A stretch of 64,000 nucleotides of DNA from Pararhizobium gei (GTDB taxonomy: Bacteria > Pseudomonadota > Alphaproteobacteria > Rhizobiales > Rhizobiaceae): NCBI RefSeq assembly GCF_029223885.1, contig NZ_CP119409.1, forward strand, positions 1,142,001 to 1,206,000. Direction: 5' to 3'. Made by a program: the position numbers and the translations under genes. Below the pieces are notes generated by a model. The model made no database searches, was not told where the DNA came from, and saw only the letters and a list, made by a program, of their open reading frames with translations. Positions 8,873 through 17,349 of this stretch are shown piece after piece (positions within the stretch are counted from its first letter, which is position 1; each line of letters opens with the position of its first letter).

Positions 8873-9028
8873 TTAAATACGGCCCATCAGCACGAGAATG
8901 AGAAGTATGACGACGACCAAGCCGAGACCGCCTGACGGTCCGTAACCCCAACCACGGCTGTAGCCCCAATTCGGAAGCGCGCCGATCAGCAAAAGAATAA
9001 GGACAATCACGAGAATCGTGCCGAGCAT
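8873..9028 (-). CDS. DUF3309 family small membrane protein
   Basis: A 51-residue protein starting MLGTILVIVLILLLIGALPN, with a central WGYSRGWGYGPSGG turn and a second hydrophobic stretch ending in LVLMGRI. The pattern fits DUF3309, tiny two-helix proteins common near stress genes in Rhizobiales. GAGGAAATACC precedes the ATG. Function unknown. Confidence 0.8.
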   Translation of the reverse strand: MLGTILVIVLILLLIGALPNWGYSRGWGYGPSGGLGLVVVILLILVLMGRI

Positions 9029-9339
9029 GGTATTTCCTCTTTGAGTTCAGGCCTTTCACAGCCACCGGGTTCCGCGATCTAAACGCCGCTCACGAAGTTT
9101 TGTTCCAGCGCCTGCTTTGTTTCTGAGGCGATGCCGCGATCCCCAGACGAGCGCGGGGGACATTGGGTTTCGGTGACGGTCGTTCCAGCGTGAAATGTGG
9201 AACTTATCTTGCTGTCGCGCGCTTCCCCTGCGGCAGTTATTGCAGGCAGCGCGGACACCCGCGGAACCCGGAGCCCAATGGCGCCAATCCGGCCCGGAAG
9301 GAATGGACCGGATTCAATCCAGTTTTAAAGAGTGTCGTC
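9029..9339. other. Intergenic region upstream of the PRC-barrel gene
   Basis: Divergent promoter region of 311 bases. A GGAAC at about 9199 is followed after 16 bases by CGCTT, one mismatch from the EcfG -10 element, so a weak stress promoter for the PRC-barrel gene is possible. I see no gene here. Confidence 0.4.
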
Positions 9340-10263
9340 ATGAACCGCATTTTCATCGCTTTCAGTGCGCTTGCCGTGCTGTCCTCTACAACCGCATTGG
9401 CGCAGGCAACGGGGTCCAAAGCCGACCCGGCAAAGCAGACGACGGATTACCTTTCCGCCGCCTCCGACCAGGTTCTGGTCAGCAGCATTATGGGCAAGAC
9501 AGTCTATTCCGGAGCCGACGAGGAGGGTGAGGCGATCGGTAACGTCAACGACGTAGTCATCGCCCCAAGCGGCGGCGCCCAGGCTCTGGTCATCGGCGTT
9601 GGTGGTTTCCTCGGGATTGGGGAAAAGGACGTGGCGATCAGCTTCGACCGGGTCACGTGGTCGAACCGAGACGGCCAACGCATCATGGTCGTTTCGGCGA
9701 CGAAGGAGGAATTGCAGGTCGCCCCCGAGTTCGAGCGCATTGCGCCAACGGATGGTGTTGCCGCGGCTGTTCCGGAAAGCGAAAACAAGGGAGTAACTGC
9801 GGAGCCGTTATCGTCCGAGAACGAGCAAACGGCCCGACCTTCCGGTGGAACGACGCCTCAGATGACCGACCCGGAAAAGCCCCCCATCGATCCGGGGACA
9901 ACGGTCTCCAATCCTCCACCGGAGTTCGTACCTGTCGATCCCGCCGCGATCGTGGCGGAAAAAATGATGGGTGTTGAAGTCAAGGTTGCGGATGATACAG
10001 ATCTCGGAAATATCGGGGACGTCATTCTGGCAAAGGACGGCAAGATTGAGACTTATGTCATCGATGTCGGCGGCTTTCTCGGCATCGGCGAAAAGCCTGT
10101 CGCCATGAGCGCCGCAAGCGTTCAGGTATTGGCAGATTCAAACGGCAAGATGGTCATCTACTCGCCGTTCACGCGGGCGCAGCTGGAAAACCAGCCTGCC
10201 TACGACGCCGAGCTTTACAAGCAAAATCCTGCTCGTATTACCCTGAGCACGCCGCGCAGTTGA
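9340..10263 (+). CDS. Exported protein with two PRC-barrel domains
   Basis: A 307-residue protein with a signal peptide (MNRIFIAFSALAVLSSTTALA) and two PRC-barrel-like repeats. The first is near residues 46-125 and the second near 215-290; each contains the same stretch on a glycine-rich hairpin (VGGFLGIGEKDVAISFD and VGGFLGIGEKPVAMS). A proline- and glutamate-rich linker joins them. PRC-barrels are protein- or RNA-interaction modules; the exported tandem form is common in rhizobia and has no defined role. Start chosen at the ATG before the signal peptide. A terminator follows. Confidence 0.85.
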   Translation: MNRIFIAFSALAVLSSTTALAQATGSKADPAKQTTDYLSAASDQVLVSSIMGKTVYSGADEEGEAIGNVNDVVIAPSGGAQALVIGVGGFLGIGEKDVAISFDRVTWSNRDGQRIMVVSATKEELQVAPEFERIAPTDGVAAAVPESENKGVTAEPLSSENEQTARPSGGTTPQMTDPEKPPIDPGTTVSNPPPEFVPVDPAAIVAEKMMGVEVKVADDTDLGNIGDVILAKDGKIETYVIDVGGFLGIGEKPVAMSAASVQVLADSNGKMVIYSPFTRAQLENQPAYDAELYKQNPARITLSTPRS

Positions 10264-10272
10264 TATACGAAA

Positions 10273-10299
10273 AACGGAGCCTCTTAAGACGGCTCCGTT
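10273..10299 (+). terminator. Terminator after the PRC-barrel gene
   Basis: AACGGAGCC pairs with GGCTCCGTT across a 9-base loop, just after the stop codon. A-rich sequence lies before it and T-containing sequence after it, so it could serve both strands. Confidence 0.75.
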
Positions 10300-10337
10300 C
10301 TCACACTTCAATTTTCAACGCCGGCTCCCAGTTGTTT

Positions 10338-10529
10338 TCACGACATTTTCTCGACCGCTTCAAGTTGACTCAAAAGGGCGGCCAAGTGGTCCTGTTCCGC
10401 TGAGACGTCCTGAATGGGATAGAGGTCCTGCAAGGTTCTGCCTATATGCAGATTGCCTTCTCTCGCTCGGACTGGCTGTCGCACAGCGGCTGTTGCCGAT
10501 TTCCAGATGTTTGCGGTCGATACGGTCAT
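10338..10529 (-). CDS. Small stress-regulon protein, unknown function
   Basis: A 63-residue protein, MTVSTANIWKSATAAVRQ and onward, with a conserved-looking second half (GRTLQDLYPIQDV, then DHLAALLSQLEAVEKMS) that could form a helix. I do not recognise a family. The ATG at 10529 is preferred because a match to the EcfG promoter at 10560-10586 would start transcription near 10551, which excludes the longer frame beginning at 10613. Confidence 0.55.
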   Translation of the reverse strand: MTVSTANIWKSATAAVRQPVRAREGNLHIGRTLQDLYPIQDVSAEQDHLAALLSQLEAVEKMS

Positions 10530-10559
10530 TCTGCTGTCTCGCATGTCGATGTCATTGCA

Positions 10560-10586
10560 GAACGTTGCGTGAGAGCGGAAGGTTCC
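10560..10586 (-). promoter_or_regulatory. EcfG-type promoter
   Basis: Read on the minus strand: GGAAC (10586-10582), 17 bases, CGTTC (10564-10560). It points at the small gene ending at 10338. Confidence 0.65.
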
Positions 10587-10681
10587 GTCAAGCTCGGGAA
10601 CGATCCGTGTCAATTCGAGACATTTCTCTTATGTATAGTTAATGACCGGTTTAAAATCCAAAAGAAGTCTTCTGTTCTGAT

Positions 10682-10708
10682 GGAACGAAAATTATGGCGA
10701 TAGCGTTT
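10682..10708 (+). promoter_or_regulatory. EcfG-type promoter
   Basis: GGAAC at 10682-10686, 17 bases, CGTTT at 10704-10708, positioned 33 bases before the DUF1328 gene. Confidence 0.75.
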
Positions 10709-10740
10709 CCTCTTCAGGAAATTAGCCAAGGAGACGTTCG

Positions 10741-10905
10741 ATGCTCTATTACGCTCTCATCTTTCTCGTTGTCGCCATCATCGCAGGCGTGTTGGGGTTT
10801 GGCGGTATTGCAGGCGCATCTGCGGGTATTGCGCAGATTCTATTCTTCCTGTTTCTTGCCTTCCTCGTAATCTCGCTGATCGCTGGCCTGATGCGTCGAA
10901 CTTAA
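10741..10905 (+). CDS. DUF1328 family small membrane protein
   Basis: A 54-residue protein ([20 protein letters not shown], then a [16 protein letters not shown] segment and a second helix) of the DUF1328/YtjA family: two membrane helices joined by a glycine-rich turn. AAGGAG lies eight bases before the ATG, and a GGAAC-N17-CGTTT promoter lies upstream. The family is widely stress-induced in alphaproteobacteria but has no assigned function. Confidence 0.85.
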   Translation: MLYYALIFLVVAIIAGVLGFGGIAGASAGIAQILFFLFLAFLVISLIAGLMRRT

Positions 10906-11047
10906 ACGCGCTTTATCCTTATGAAGGGGGCGTCGCGGAAGCGGCGCTCTTTTTCGTTTGCGTGTTGCTGACGATTGCCTTGCCCGGGAAAGGCGCCTTG
11001 GATATTCATGGCGCCTTGCTTTGCCATAAAACCGGAGTCTCAGCCGC

Positions 11048-11548
11048 ATGAAGTCGCTCGAACTTGTTATCGAAAGGATCATTTTGTCGAGCCGCTGGCT
11101 CCTCGTCGTTTTCTATCTGGGCCTGGTTGCGGCGCTCGGCATTTACGCTGTTTCTTTCGCGTACAAATTTCTGAAGGTTGCAGCGCAAGTGTTTGTTTAC
11201 GACGATGCGCAGATGATCCTTGCCATGCTGGGCCTGATCGATGCGGCGCTGGTCGCCAGCCTCATCGTTATGGTGATGATCTCGGGATATGAGAATTTCG
11301 TCAGCCGGTTCGACGAAGCCGACGCGGAAGTTTCGTTTCTCGGAAAGCTCGATTCAGGCAGTCTCAAGATCAAGGTCGCCTCATCCATCGTTGCCATTTC
11401 TTCAATTCATCTGCTGCAGATTTTCCTGAACACCCAGCAATATTCCAGCCAACAACTGATGTGGGCGACAATCATGCACATTGCCTTCGTCGTCTCCGCG
11501 CTTATGCTGGGCTTTCTCGAGCAGATCATGAACGGGCTGAAGAAGTGA
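11048..11548 (+). CDS. YqhA family (UPF0114) membrane protein
   Basis: A 166-residue inner-membrane protein with three to four helices (residues about 15-40, 55-80, 108-125 and 138-158). Family signatures are IERIILSSRWLL at the start and MISGYENFVSR in the middle. UPF0114/YqhA proteins have no established function. It lies 13 bases before the dadA-like gene and may share its transcript. Confidence 0.88.
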   Translation: MKSLELVIERIILSSRWLLVVFYLGLVAALGIYAVSFAYKFLKVAAQVFVYDDAQMILAMLGLIDAALVASLIVMVMISGYENFVSRFDEADAEVSFLGKLDSGSLKIKVASSIVAISSIHLLQIFLNTQQYSSQQLMWATIMHIAFVVSALMLGFLEQIMNGLKK

Positions 11549-11561
11549 ACAGGGGCAGCAA

Positions 11562-12815
11562 ATGAAAACGGACGTCGTTGTACTGGGCGCGGGTATTGTC
11601 GGGCTCTCGACTGCCATTCATCTGGCACGGCGTGGCAAATCGGTCGTGCTGCTGGACCGGCGTGGCGTCGGCGAAGAAACCTCGTTTGGCAATGCGGGTC
11701 TGATCCAGAGGGAAGGTGTTTTCCCGTATGGTTTCCCGCATGATTTCGGCGCGCTGTTCCGCTATGCCCTGAACAACACGATAGACGCGCATTATCATGT
11801 CCGCGCCCTTCCGGGCCTTGTGCCTTTCCTGTTGCGGTACTGGTGGAATTCCGGCTTTACTCAGCATGAGAACATAGCCTCGATGTATGCGCCACTGATC
11901 GAGAATTCGATCACCGAGCATGAGGATCTCATCAACGCATCAGGAGCCGGTGATCTCATCCGCAAGGACGGCTGGATGAAGGTCTTCCGCACGGAGGCCG
12001 CCCGCGACATCGCTTACAGGGATGCCGAAAAACTGTCTTCCGCCTTTGGTGTCAATCACCAGAAGCTGTCCAGCAGCGACCTGAAGACCGCTGAGCCATC
12101 GATCAAGGTTGATCTTGCAGGCGGTCTGCGCTGGACCGATCCCTGGTCGATCCGCGATCCGCACAGTTTGAACAAAGCCTATCTTGCCTATTTTCTCTCG
12201 CTGGGTGGCCGCCTTGTGTCAGGGGATGCAGCGACCCTCGAGCATGTTCTGGAAGGCGCCGGGTGGCGCGTCGCAACCCCGGAGGGGCCGCTGGAAGCCA
12301 AGGAAGTCGTCGTTGCGCTCGGCCCTTGGGCAGATACCGTCACGCGCAAACTCGGCTATCGGTTCCCGCTCGCCGTCAAACGCGGCTATCACATGCATTA
12401 TGGTATGCAGGAGGGCGCAACGCTCAACAATTGGGTGCTGGACGCCGAGAAGGGGTATTTTCTGGCCCCCATGCTGCGAGGTGTCCGCCTCACCACCGGG
12501 GCCGAGTTCGCCCGCCGCGATGCGCCCAAAACGCCGGTGCAGCTGACGCGTGCCGAACGGGTTGCGCGGGAGTTCTTTCCACTTTCGGAACGGCGCGACG
12601 AGGAGCCCTGGATGGGGGCTCGCCCGTGCACGCCGGACATGATGCCGATCATTGGCCGGGCTCCGCGCCATGAGGGCTTGTGGTTTGCCTTTGGTCACGC
12701 GCATCACGGCATGACGCTTGGACCGGTTACCGGGCGGGCTCTGGCCGAGGCAATGACGGGCGAAAAAACGATTATCGACATCAAACCCTACAGACCCCAT
12801 CGCTTCGTTGCCTGA
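11562..12815 (+). CDS. dadA: FAD-dependent D-amino acid dehydrogenase-like oxidoreductase
   Basis: A 417-residue DAO-family flavoprotein. The N-terminal dinucleotide motif VVLGAGIVGLSTAIHLARRG binds FAD, with the ribose-binding acid in LLDRRG. The C-terminal segment WMGARPCTPDMMPIIGRAP and FAFGHAHHGMTLGPVTGRA match the DadA-like subgroup, which deaminates D-amino acids to 2-oxo acids and passes electrons to the respiratory chain. The exact substrate is uncertain because close relatives act on other amines. AGGGGCAGCAA lies before the ATG. Confidence 0.85.
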   Translation: MKTDVVVLGAGIVGLSTAIHLARRGKSVVLLDRRGVGEETSFGNAGLIQREGVFPYGFPHDFGALFRYALNNTIDAHYHVRALPGLVPFLLRYWWNSGFTQHENIASMYAPLIENSITEHEDLINASGAGDLIRKDGWMKVFRTEAARDIAYRDAEKLSSAFGVNHQKLSSSDLKTAEPSIKVDLAGGLRWTDPWSIRDPHSLNKAYLAYFLSLGGRLVSGDAATLEHVLEGAGWRVATPEGPLEAKEVVVALGPWADTVTRKLGYRFPLAVKRGYHMHYGMQEGATLNNWVLDAEKGYFLAPMLRGVRLTTGAEFARRDAPKTPVQLTRAERVAREFFPLSERRDEEPWMGARPCTPDMMPIIGRAPRHEGLWFAFGHAHHGMTLGPVTGRALAEAMTGEKTIIDIKPYRPHRFVA

Positions 12816-12953
12816 TCAAAGGCCGCCGGAAGGGACCGGGGGGGGGCGGCACTGCTCGAAGGCTGGGTACCAACGGGTCATCCGCCAATCAGCGCGAATT
12901 GACTCCCGGCTCTTTCACCTGAGACACCAGGGAAAGAGCCCTCCGAGACCCGA

Positions 12954-13448
12954 TCAGTCGTCCCAGTCGCCCGGGATGCCGGTGTCAACGCCCAGAGTCG
13001 ACAACTGGCTCCGAACTCGAACCACCCCGAGAACCGCCGAGACCAGCCGCTCCACTTTTCGACGATCTTCGGTCGAATCAACCGTACCGGTCAATTCGAC
13101 GACTCCCCGGCTCGCCTTGATCTCTAGGCCGTTCATATCGATGTTCCGGTCTGAAAGGGTTTCGGCGATTGCCTCTTCCAGCGCGTCGTCATCAACGTCA
13201 GCTGAGGGGTCATCGCCCACAAGATCGGGTATATTGCTTGTCTTGATTACCGTATCGTCACTGCGCTGGAAGCCAGGATTGCCGGCTTCATCAAAATTCT
13301 CATCAGCCTCGCCATACGCGCCATTGCCGATTTTCGCTTCGGATCCCGGAGTAGCGTCCGCATAAGGCCAGCCGTCATTGATGTCGCGCTCTTCGTAGTC
13401 ACGATAATCTTCTTCGCGCCGTATGCTGTCGGGGTTTTTTTCGATCAT
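12954..13448 (-). CDS. BON domain protein
   Basis: A 164-residue protein. The first 85 residues are acidic and low-complexity, rich in D, E, Y and N. The remainder is a single BON domain (DDDALEEAIAETLSDRNIDM, then GLEIKASRGVVELTGTVDS and VERLVSAVLGVVRVRSQL). No signal peptide is visible. BON domains bind membranes or other proteins and often occur in osmotic or general stress proteins. Single gene, divergent from no close neighbour. Confidence 0.8.
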   Translation of the reverse strand: MIEKNPDSIRREEDYRDYEERDINDGWPYADATPGSEAKIGNGAYGEADENFDEAGNPGFQRSDDTVIKTSNIPDLVGDDPSADVDDDALEEAIAETLSDRNIDMNGLEIKASRGVVELTGTVDSTEDRRKVERLVSAVLGVVRVRSQLSTLGVDTGIPGDWDD

Positions 13449-13541
13449 GGCTCAATCCTCACTAGTCCCAATTACCCAAGGAAACGACCAGAGAGGCAAT
13501 TGGTTCAATAAAAATGCATTCCGGGACGTGTGATAAGCAAA

Positions 13542-13575
13542 CGAAGAACGGCGCCGCAAGCGGCACCGTCCTTCG
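13542..13575 (-). terminator. Terminator hairpin
   Basis: Long near-palindrome (CGAAG...CTTCG outer, GCCGC/GCGGC inner, two small mismatches) just after the stop of the minus-strand gene 13597-14001. Confidence 0.65.
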
Positions 13576-13596
13576 CTATTTGTATAGTCTTTTCAG

Positions 13597-14001
13597 TTAC
13601 GGAGCCGTGCCGGTGGCCGGCGTCTGTGTACCCGTACCCGTTGCCGGGGTCTGCGTATCGGGGGTCGCCGGGGTTGCATTTGGTGTGGTTGTCGTAGGGT
13701 CAGGCGTTACAGCCGTGTTTCCAGCTGGGGTATCGGTCGTCTGCTCGGTCGCAGCAGGCGTCGCAGTGTCATCCGTCCCCATTTCCGAGGGCAGCCAGAC
13801 CAGCAGGGCCAGAACGACGCCAGCCAGCAAAATTATCAAAAGAGGCCATTTCGACCTCGAAGAGCGCGGCGCGATATCGTCCGGTACCCGCTGATTGTTC
13901 AGCGGATCAACCGTCGGATTAATCTGCGGGCTTGCCAGTCCGCCCGGAAGCACTCCGGGATTTGCATTGCGGTTGTCGCTGGGATCAAAACGTTGATTCA
14001 T
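13597..14001 (-). CDS. Membrane-anchored protein with Thr/Pro-rich outer domain
   Basis: A 134-residue protein. About 50 polar residues (MNQRFDPSDNRNANPGVLPG onward) come first, then one membrane helix (WPLLIILLAGVVLALLVWLP) and a C-terminal tail of about 60 residues made almost wholly of T, P, A, D, G and N. The last part repeats TPATGTGTQTPATG. Topology is probably N-in, tail in the periplasm. I recognise no catalytic domain. AAAGGA precedes the ATG at 14001, and a GGAAC-N16-CGTTT promoter sits upstream. Confidence 0.75.
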   Translation of the reverse strand: MNQRFDPSDNRNANPGVLPGGLASPQINPTVDPLNNQRVPDDIAPRSSRSKWPLLIILLAGVVLALLVWLPSEMGTDDTATPAATEQTTDTPAGNTAVTPDPTTTTPNATPATPDTQTPATGTGTQTPATGTAP

Positions 14002-14062
14002 GGCAGTCGTCCTTTCGAGAAACGGAGCCTGTTCCTGAATACGGTTTAGGCAACTGCCTAAC

Positions 14063-14088
14063 AAACGTCGTTCTGAAGGATAGGTTCC
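14063..14088 (-). promoter_or_regulatory. EcfG-type promoter
   Basis: On the minus strand: GGAAC (14088-14084), 16 bases, CGTTT (14067-14063). It lies about 60 bases before the ATG of the Thr/Pro-rich membrane protein. Confidence 0.75.
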
Positions 14089-14117
14089 CGCGAAAGGGGG
14101 GTGCTTATGCCGAAACA

Positions 14118-14141
14118 GGCGCCGTACATCGGTACGGCGCC
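14118..14141 (-). terminator. Perfect hairpin after the XRE gene
   Basis: GGCGCCGTAC and GTACGGCGCC form a perfect 10-base stem with a 4-base loop, eight bases after the stop of the minus-strand XRE-like gene. Confidence 0.75.
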
Positions 14142-14149
14142 ATAAGAGC

Positions 14150-14386
14150 TTACAGAGGTTCGAAGGTTGCAGCAGGGATTTGAAGCGCTGCTGCGACGCG
14201 CTTCAGCCTGCCGGAATCCGTGTCTTCGCCCTTTTCTATTTTCAGGATTTCGACGTCCGTCAGGCCGCAGGTAACTGCGAGATCTTCAAGACTATATCCT
14301 GATGCCTCCCGGAAGCGTTTGACAACGTTTCCAGCGTCGAGACGCTGCAGCGGCATGGAGTCGGACGATGGAAGTGGAATGGTCAT
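14150..14386 (-). CDS. Small XRE-family HTH regulator
   Basis: A 78-residue protein consisting of little more than one helix-turn-helix of the Cro/CI (XRE) type: VVKRFREASGYSLEDLAVTC, GLTDVEILKIEKG and RLKRVAAALQIPAATFEP. GAAGGAG lies before the ATG at 14386. Single-domain regulators of this size occur throughout rhizobial chromosomes. Its targets cannot be read from the sequence. Confidence 0.8.
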   Translation of the reverse strand: MTIPLPSSDSMPLQRLDAGNVVKRFREASGYSLEDLAVTCGLTDVEILKIEKGEDTDSGRLKRVAAALQIPAATFEPL

Positions 14387-14811
14387 AAACAACTCCTTCG
14401 GTTGTTCGCACCGGCAAGGCGGTCGGCACGTGAAGGTGACTTGCGGTGATATGCATTTCTCGGATGCAACTGGCGCTGCTCGAGTGCGGTGCAATATAAG
14501 TCTAAACCGTGGCGATGCAAGCCATTTCAAAACTGCGGGATCTTGTAAGCTCTATGGGAAAAAATTTCTTTTAAAAACAATAGATTAATCAAGTTTCGCG
14601 GCAGTGCAAGCGAGGGGGTGGCATCATAAGTTGTTGCGATGCACAAGGCCCTGTTCTATGCTTGCTGGGTAAAAGCGCGTGAGACGTTGTGTTCTCTTGC
14701 TTCCGGTCGTCGACCGATCGGGGCGACGTCCTGCAAATTCCGGATACGGTTTGCGGCGGAGTGAAGCGGTCGCCGCAGCGTGCGCGGCAGGCCTTATTTC
14801 GAGGACCGGAT
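14387..14811. other. Intergenic region upstream of exoQ
   Basis: 425 bases. The left half is the upstream region of the XRE gene. An A/T-rich patch near 14555-14600 could hold promoters. A frame open from 14689 would extend exoQ by 41 residues but looks non-homologous. No gene seen. Confidence 0.4.
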
Positions 14812-16122
14812 GTGAAAATTGCGAAAGCCAGCCTTATCACTGCCGGCGACAACGGTGCCTATGCGATCGTGGCGCTTGCCCTGTCGCTGTTCGTCTTTGC
14901 CTATTCGGCCCGTTTCGGCCAGGCGTCCATTCTGCTTTACTATGCCCTCTGGCTGCCTCTGCTGCTGGTGGATTACCGCGGCGTCCTGGGCAATCCCGCC
15001 CGCTATGCCTGGCTTTTCGCCTTTGCGATTTTCGCCTGTCTGTCTTTTTCCTGGTCGGCCGCGCCCGGGGTGACGGTCAGGGCCGGGCTTCAATATTTTT
15101 CGCATGTCGTCTGCGCCGTCATTGCGATGCGGGTCATCGATACGCGCAGCATGACACGGGGATTGATCGCCGGGACCGGGATTGTCCTGGCCTATTCGCT
15201 GCTGTTCGGCGTTTACCACCTCGATCCGCTCGATGGCGGCTATAGTTTCGTCGGCGCCTTTGCGTCCAAGAACCAGCTCGGTTTTTATGCCTCGCTCGGC
15301 GTCTACTTTGCTTTTGCCTGCGTTTTCCTGTTGCGCGACCGGGGCATCTGGATTTTTCCCACGGCAGCCGTTGGCTTGATGTCGGCCTATTGTCTCTACG
15401 CGTCCCAATCGGCGACTTCGGCGCTCACCACGGTTGCGGTCATCGGTATCAGCCTTGGTCTGCATGTCCTTGCTCCTTTGTCACCGCAAACCCGCAAGAC
15501 GGTGTTCGTGGCGGTCGCGATTGTCGGCGTGGTTGGCGTCGTGGGTGCAATTTACGGGGGCGCCGTCGATAGCGTCCTTGGCATATTCGGTAAGGACTCG
15601 ACATTGACGGGCCGTACCTACCTCTGGCAGCAGGGCATAGAGGCGGCCGGAGCCACCCCCCTGATCGGCGTTGGCTACCAGGCTTACTGGGTACAGGGTT
15701 TTGCCGAGGCCGAACGGCTCTGGGAAGAGTTCTATATCGGTTCGCGCAGCGGCTTCCACTTCCACAATACCTTCATCGAGACGATGGTGGAAACCGGGTT
15801 TATCGGCCTGCTGCTGCTGTGTTCGGTTCTGCTGGTCACCGTCATCGGCCATCTCGGCCGGATGCTCTCGCAAAAGGTAGCGACAGAGTCCTCGATACTC
15901 TTCGGCGTTGCGATCCTGCTGCTGATGCGTGCCTTCGTGGAGGTCGATACCCTCAATCCCTACCATGTCGGCTCGTTTCTCCTCTATTTTGCGGCGGGGC
16001 GACTGACCTTGCCAGCACATCGCGCATCTCAGGCGCAACCCCGCGCCTTCGCGCCGATGCCAGAGGATACGCATCTGCGCAGCGTCGGGCTTTCCAGCCT
16101 CTTCGAAAGACCGGCGCGATGA
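14812..16122 (+). CDS. exoQ: Succinoglycan polymerase-like protein ExoQ (O-antigen ligase family)
   Basis: A multi-pass inner-membrane protein of the Wzy/O-antigen ligase family, 436 residues from GTG 14812 with GAGG just upstream. About ten hydrophobic helices are visible. The large periplasmic loop before the last helices carries the family signature (GRTYLWQQGIEAAGATPLIG, then FHFHNTFIETMVETGFIGLL). In S. meliloti, ExoQ joins octasaccharide units into high-molecular-weight succinoglycan. Here it overlaps exoZ by ATGA and lies near the GH16 gene, 18 kb from exoYF, whereas in S. meliloti it directly follows exoF. Confidence 0.8.
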   Translation: MKIAKASLITAGDNGAYAIVALALSLFVFAYSARFGQASILLYYALWLPLLLVDYRGVLGNPARYAWLFAFAIFACLSFSWSAAPGVTVRAGLQYFSHVVCAVIAMRVIDTRSMTRGLIAGTGIVLAYSLLFGVYHLDPLDGGYSFVGAFASKNQLGFYASLGVYFAFACVFLLRDRGIWIFPTAAVGLMSAYCLYASQSATSALTTVAVIGISLGLHVLAPLSPQTRKTVFVAVAIVGVVGVVGAIYGGAVDSVLGIFGKDSTLTGRTYLWQQGIEAAGATPLIGVGYQAYWVQGFAEAERLWEEFYIGSRSGFHFHNTFIETMVETGFIGLLLLCSVLLVTVIGHLGRMLSQKVATESSILFGVAILLLMRAFVEVDTLNPYHVGSFLLYFAAGRLTLPAHRASQAQPRAFAPMPEDTHLRSVGLSSLFERPAR

Positions 16123-17132
16123 AGACCATCTACGGCATCCAGTATCTAAGGGCCTTCGCCGCGCTGGCCGTGGTGGTGTTTCACGCCGCCGAAAAGACCG
16201 GGCATCACTTCGCCATCGGCGCTGCCGGCGTGGATGTCTTCTTTGTCATCAGCGGCTTCATCATGTGGGTCATCAGCGACCGGCGGCCACTGACGCCATT
16301 GGCATTTCTCGTCGAGCGTATCCGGCGCATCGGGCCTGTCTACTGGCTTGCGACGCTGGTCATGGTGGCCGGAGGCCTTGCCGGTCTTTTTCCCAATCTG
16401 GTGGTAACTGTCCAGCATCTTGCGGCCTCCCTGCTGTTCATCCCGGCTCGCTCGCCCAGCAACGGCGAAATCTGGCCTGTTCTCGTACAGGGCTGGACGC
16501 TGAATTTCGAGATTTTCTTCTATCTCGTCTTCGCGCTGTCTCTCACTCTCCCGCGCCGCTTCCGGCTTGCCACGGTCGCCGCCTTCTTCGTCCTTCTGGT
16601 GCTCGCCGGGGGACTGTTCGAAACCGGGAATGCGCTTTTCCTGACTTATACCCGTCCCATCATGCTCGAATTCGTCGCCGGCATGCTGATTGGACAGCTC
16701 TGGTTGACGGGCAGGGTGCCAGGCCCTCGTACAGGCATGCTGCTGGTCGCCGCCGCTCTTGCCGGATTTGCAGGGCTCGAAATATTCAAGCTTCCCTTCG
16801 ATGCGTTCAAATGCGGCCCGCTCGCCATCGCTCTGGTTTCGGGAATCCTGGCGCTGGAAGCAGCCGGCAAGGTCGGCCGGTGGCGGCCATTGGCGTTCCT
16901 CGGCGACGCATCTTACTCGGTTTACATCTGGCACACCTTTGCCATCTCCGTGCTTGTCAAATTCGGCATGGCGGCCGGAATCGGCTCTGGTATCCTGTTT
17001 CCCGCCGCTGTCGTTGCGGGGGTGATTGCCGGCTCGATTGCCTATGTCGGATTGGAGCGGCCGCTGACGCAATTGCTGCGCTCCAACAGGCCGAATACAT
17101 CGCCCAAAGCCGTTCAGGCAAAAAACGCTTGA
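16119..17132 (+). CDS. exoZ: Exopolysaccharide acetyltransferase ExoZ
   Basis: Acyltransferase-3 family membrane protein of 337 residues with about ten helices. It opens IQYLRAFAALAVVVFHAAEK, the family's conserved R and H, and contains GVDVFFVISGFIM and WTLNFEIFFYLVFAL. ExoZ acetylates the succinoglycan repeat. It starts within the exoQ stop (ATGA), so the two are translationally coupled. The assignment to ExoZ rests on the pairing with exoQ, as in S. meliloti. Confidence 0.82.
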   Translation: MKTIYGIQYLRAFAALAVVVFHAAEKTGHHFAIGAAGVDVFFVISGFIMWVISDRRPLTPLAFLVERIRRIGPVYWLATLVMVAGGLAGLFPNLVVTVQHLAASLLFIPARSPSNGEIWPVLVQGWTLNFEIFFYLVFALSLTLPRRFRLATVAAFFVLLVLAGGLFETGNALFLTYTRPIMLEFVAGMLIGQLWLTGRVPGPRTGMLLVAAALAGFAGLEIFKLPFDAFKCGPLAIALVSGILALEAAGKVGRWRPLAFLGDASYSVYIWHTFAISVLVKFGMAAGIGSGILFPAAVVAGVIAGSIAYVGLERPLTQLLRSNRPNTSPKAVQAKNA

Positions 17133-17349
17133 ACAAGGCAGGCGCATGCGTGCCAAAACCATGCATCCCGTTGATCCAGACCGGATCAGATGATCCAGGT
17201 TGGGACAAATTATTCCGCCGTTAACGTCCCCCATCAGTTGTCATGGGTAATGTGGCGTTGCGGTAGTCTCGCATCGCATCACGATGATACCCTTCGATTG
17301 CACTGCCAACGCCACGGAAGTCACCGGCAGGTTTGATTGGAGACAGACG

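Noticed and set aside
9199..9225. Fifth EcfG promoter before the PRC-barrel gene
   Set aside because: GGAAC is present but the -10 element reads CGCTT rather than CGTT; kept only as a remark.
16146..17234. 362-residue minus-strand frame over exoZ
   Set aside because: The plus strand encodes a complete acyltransferase-3 protein.
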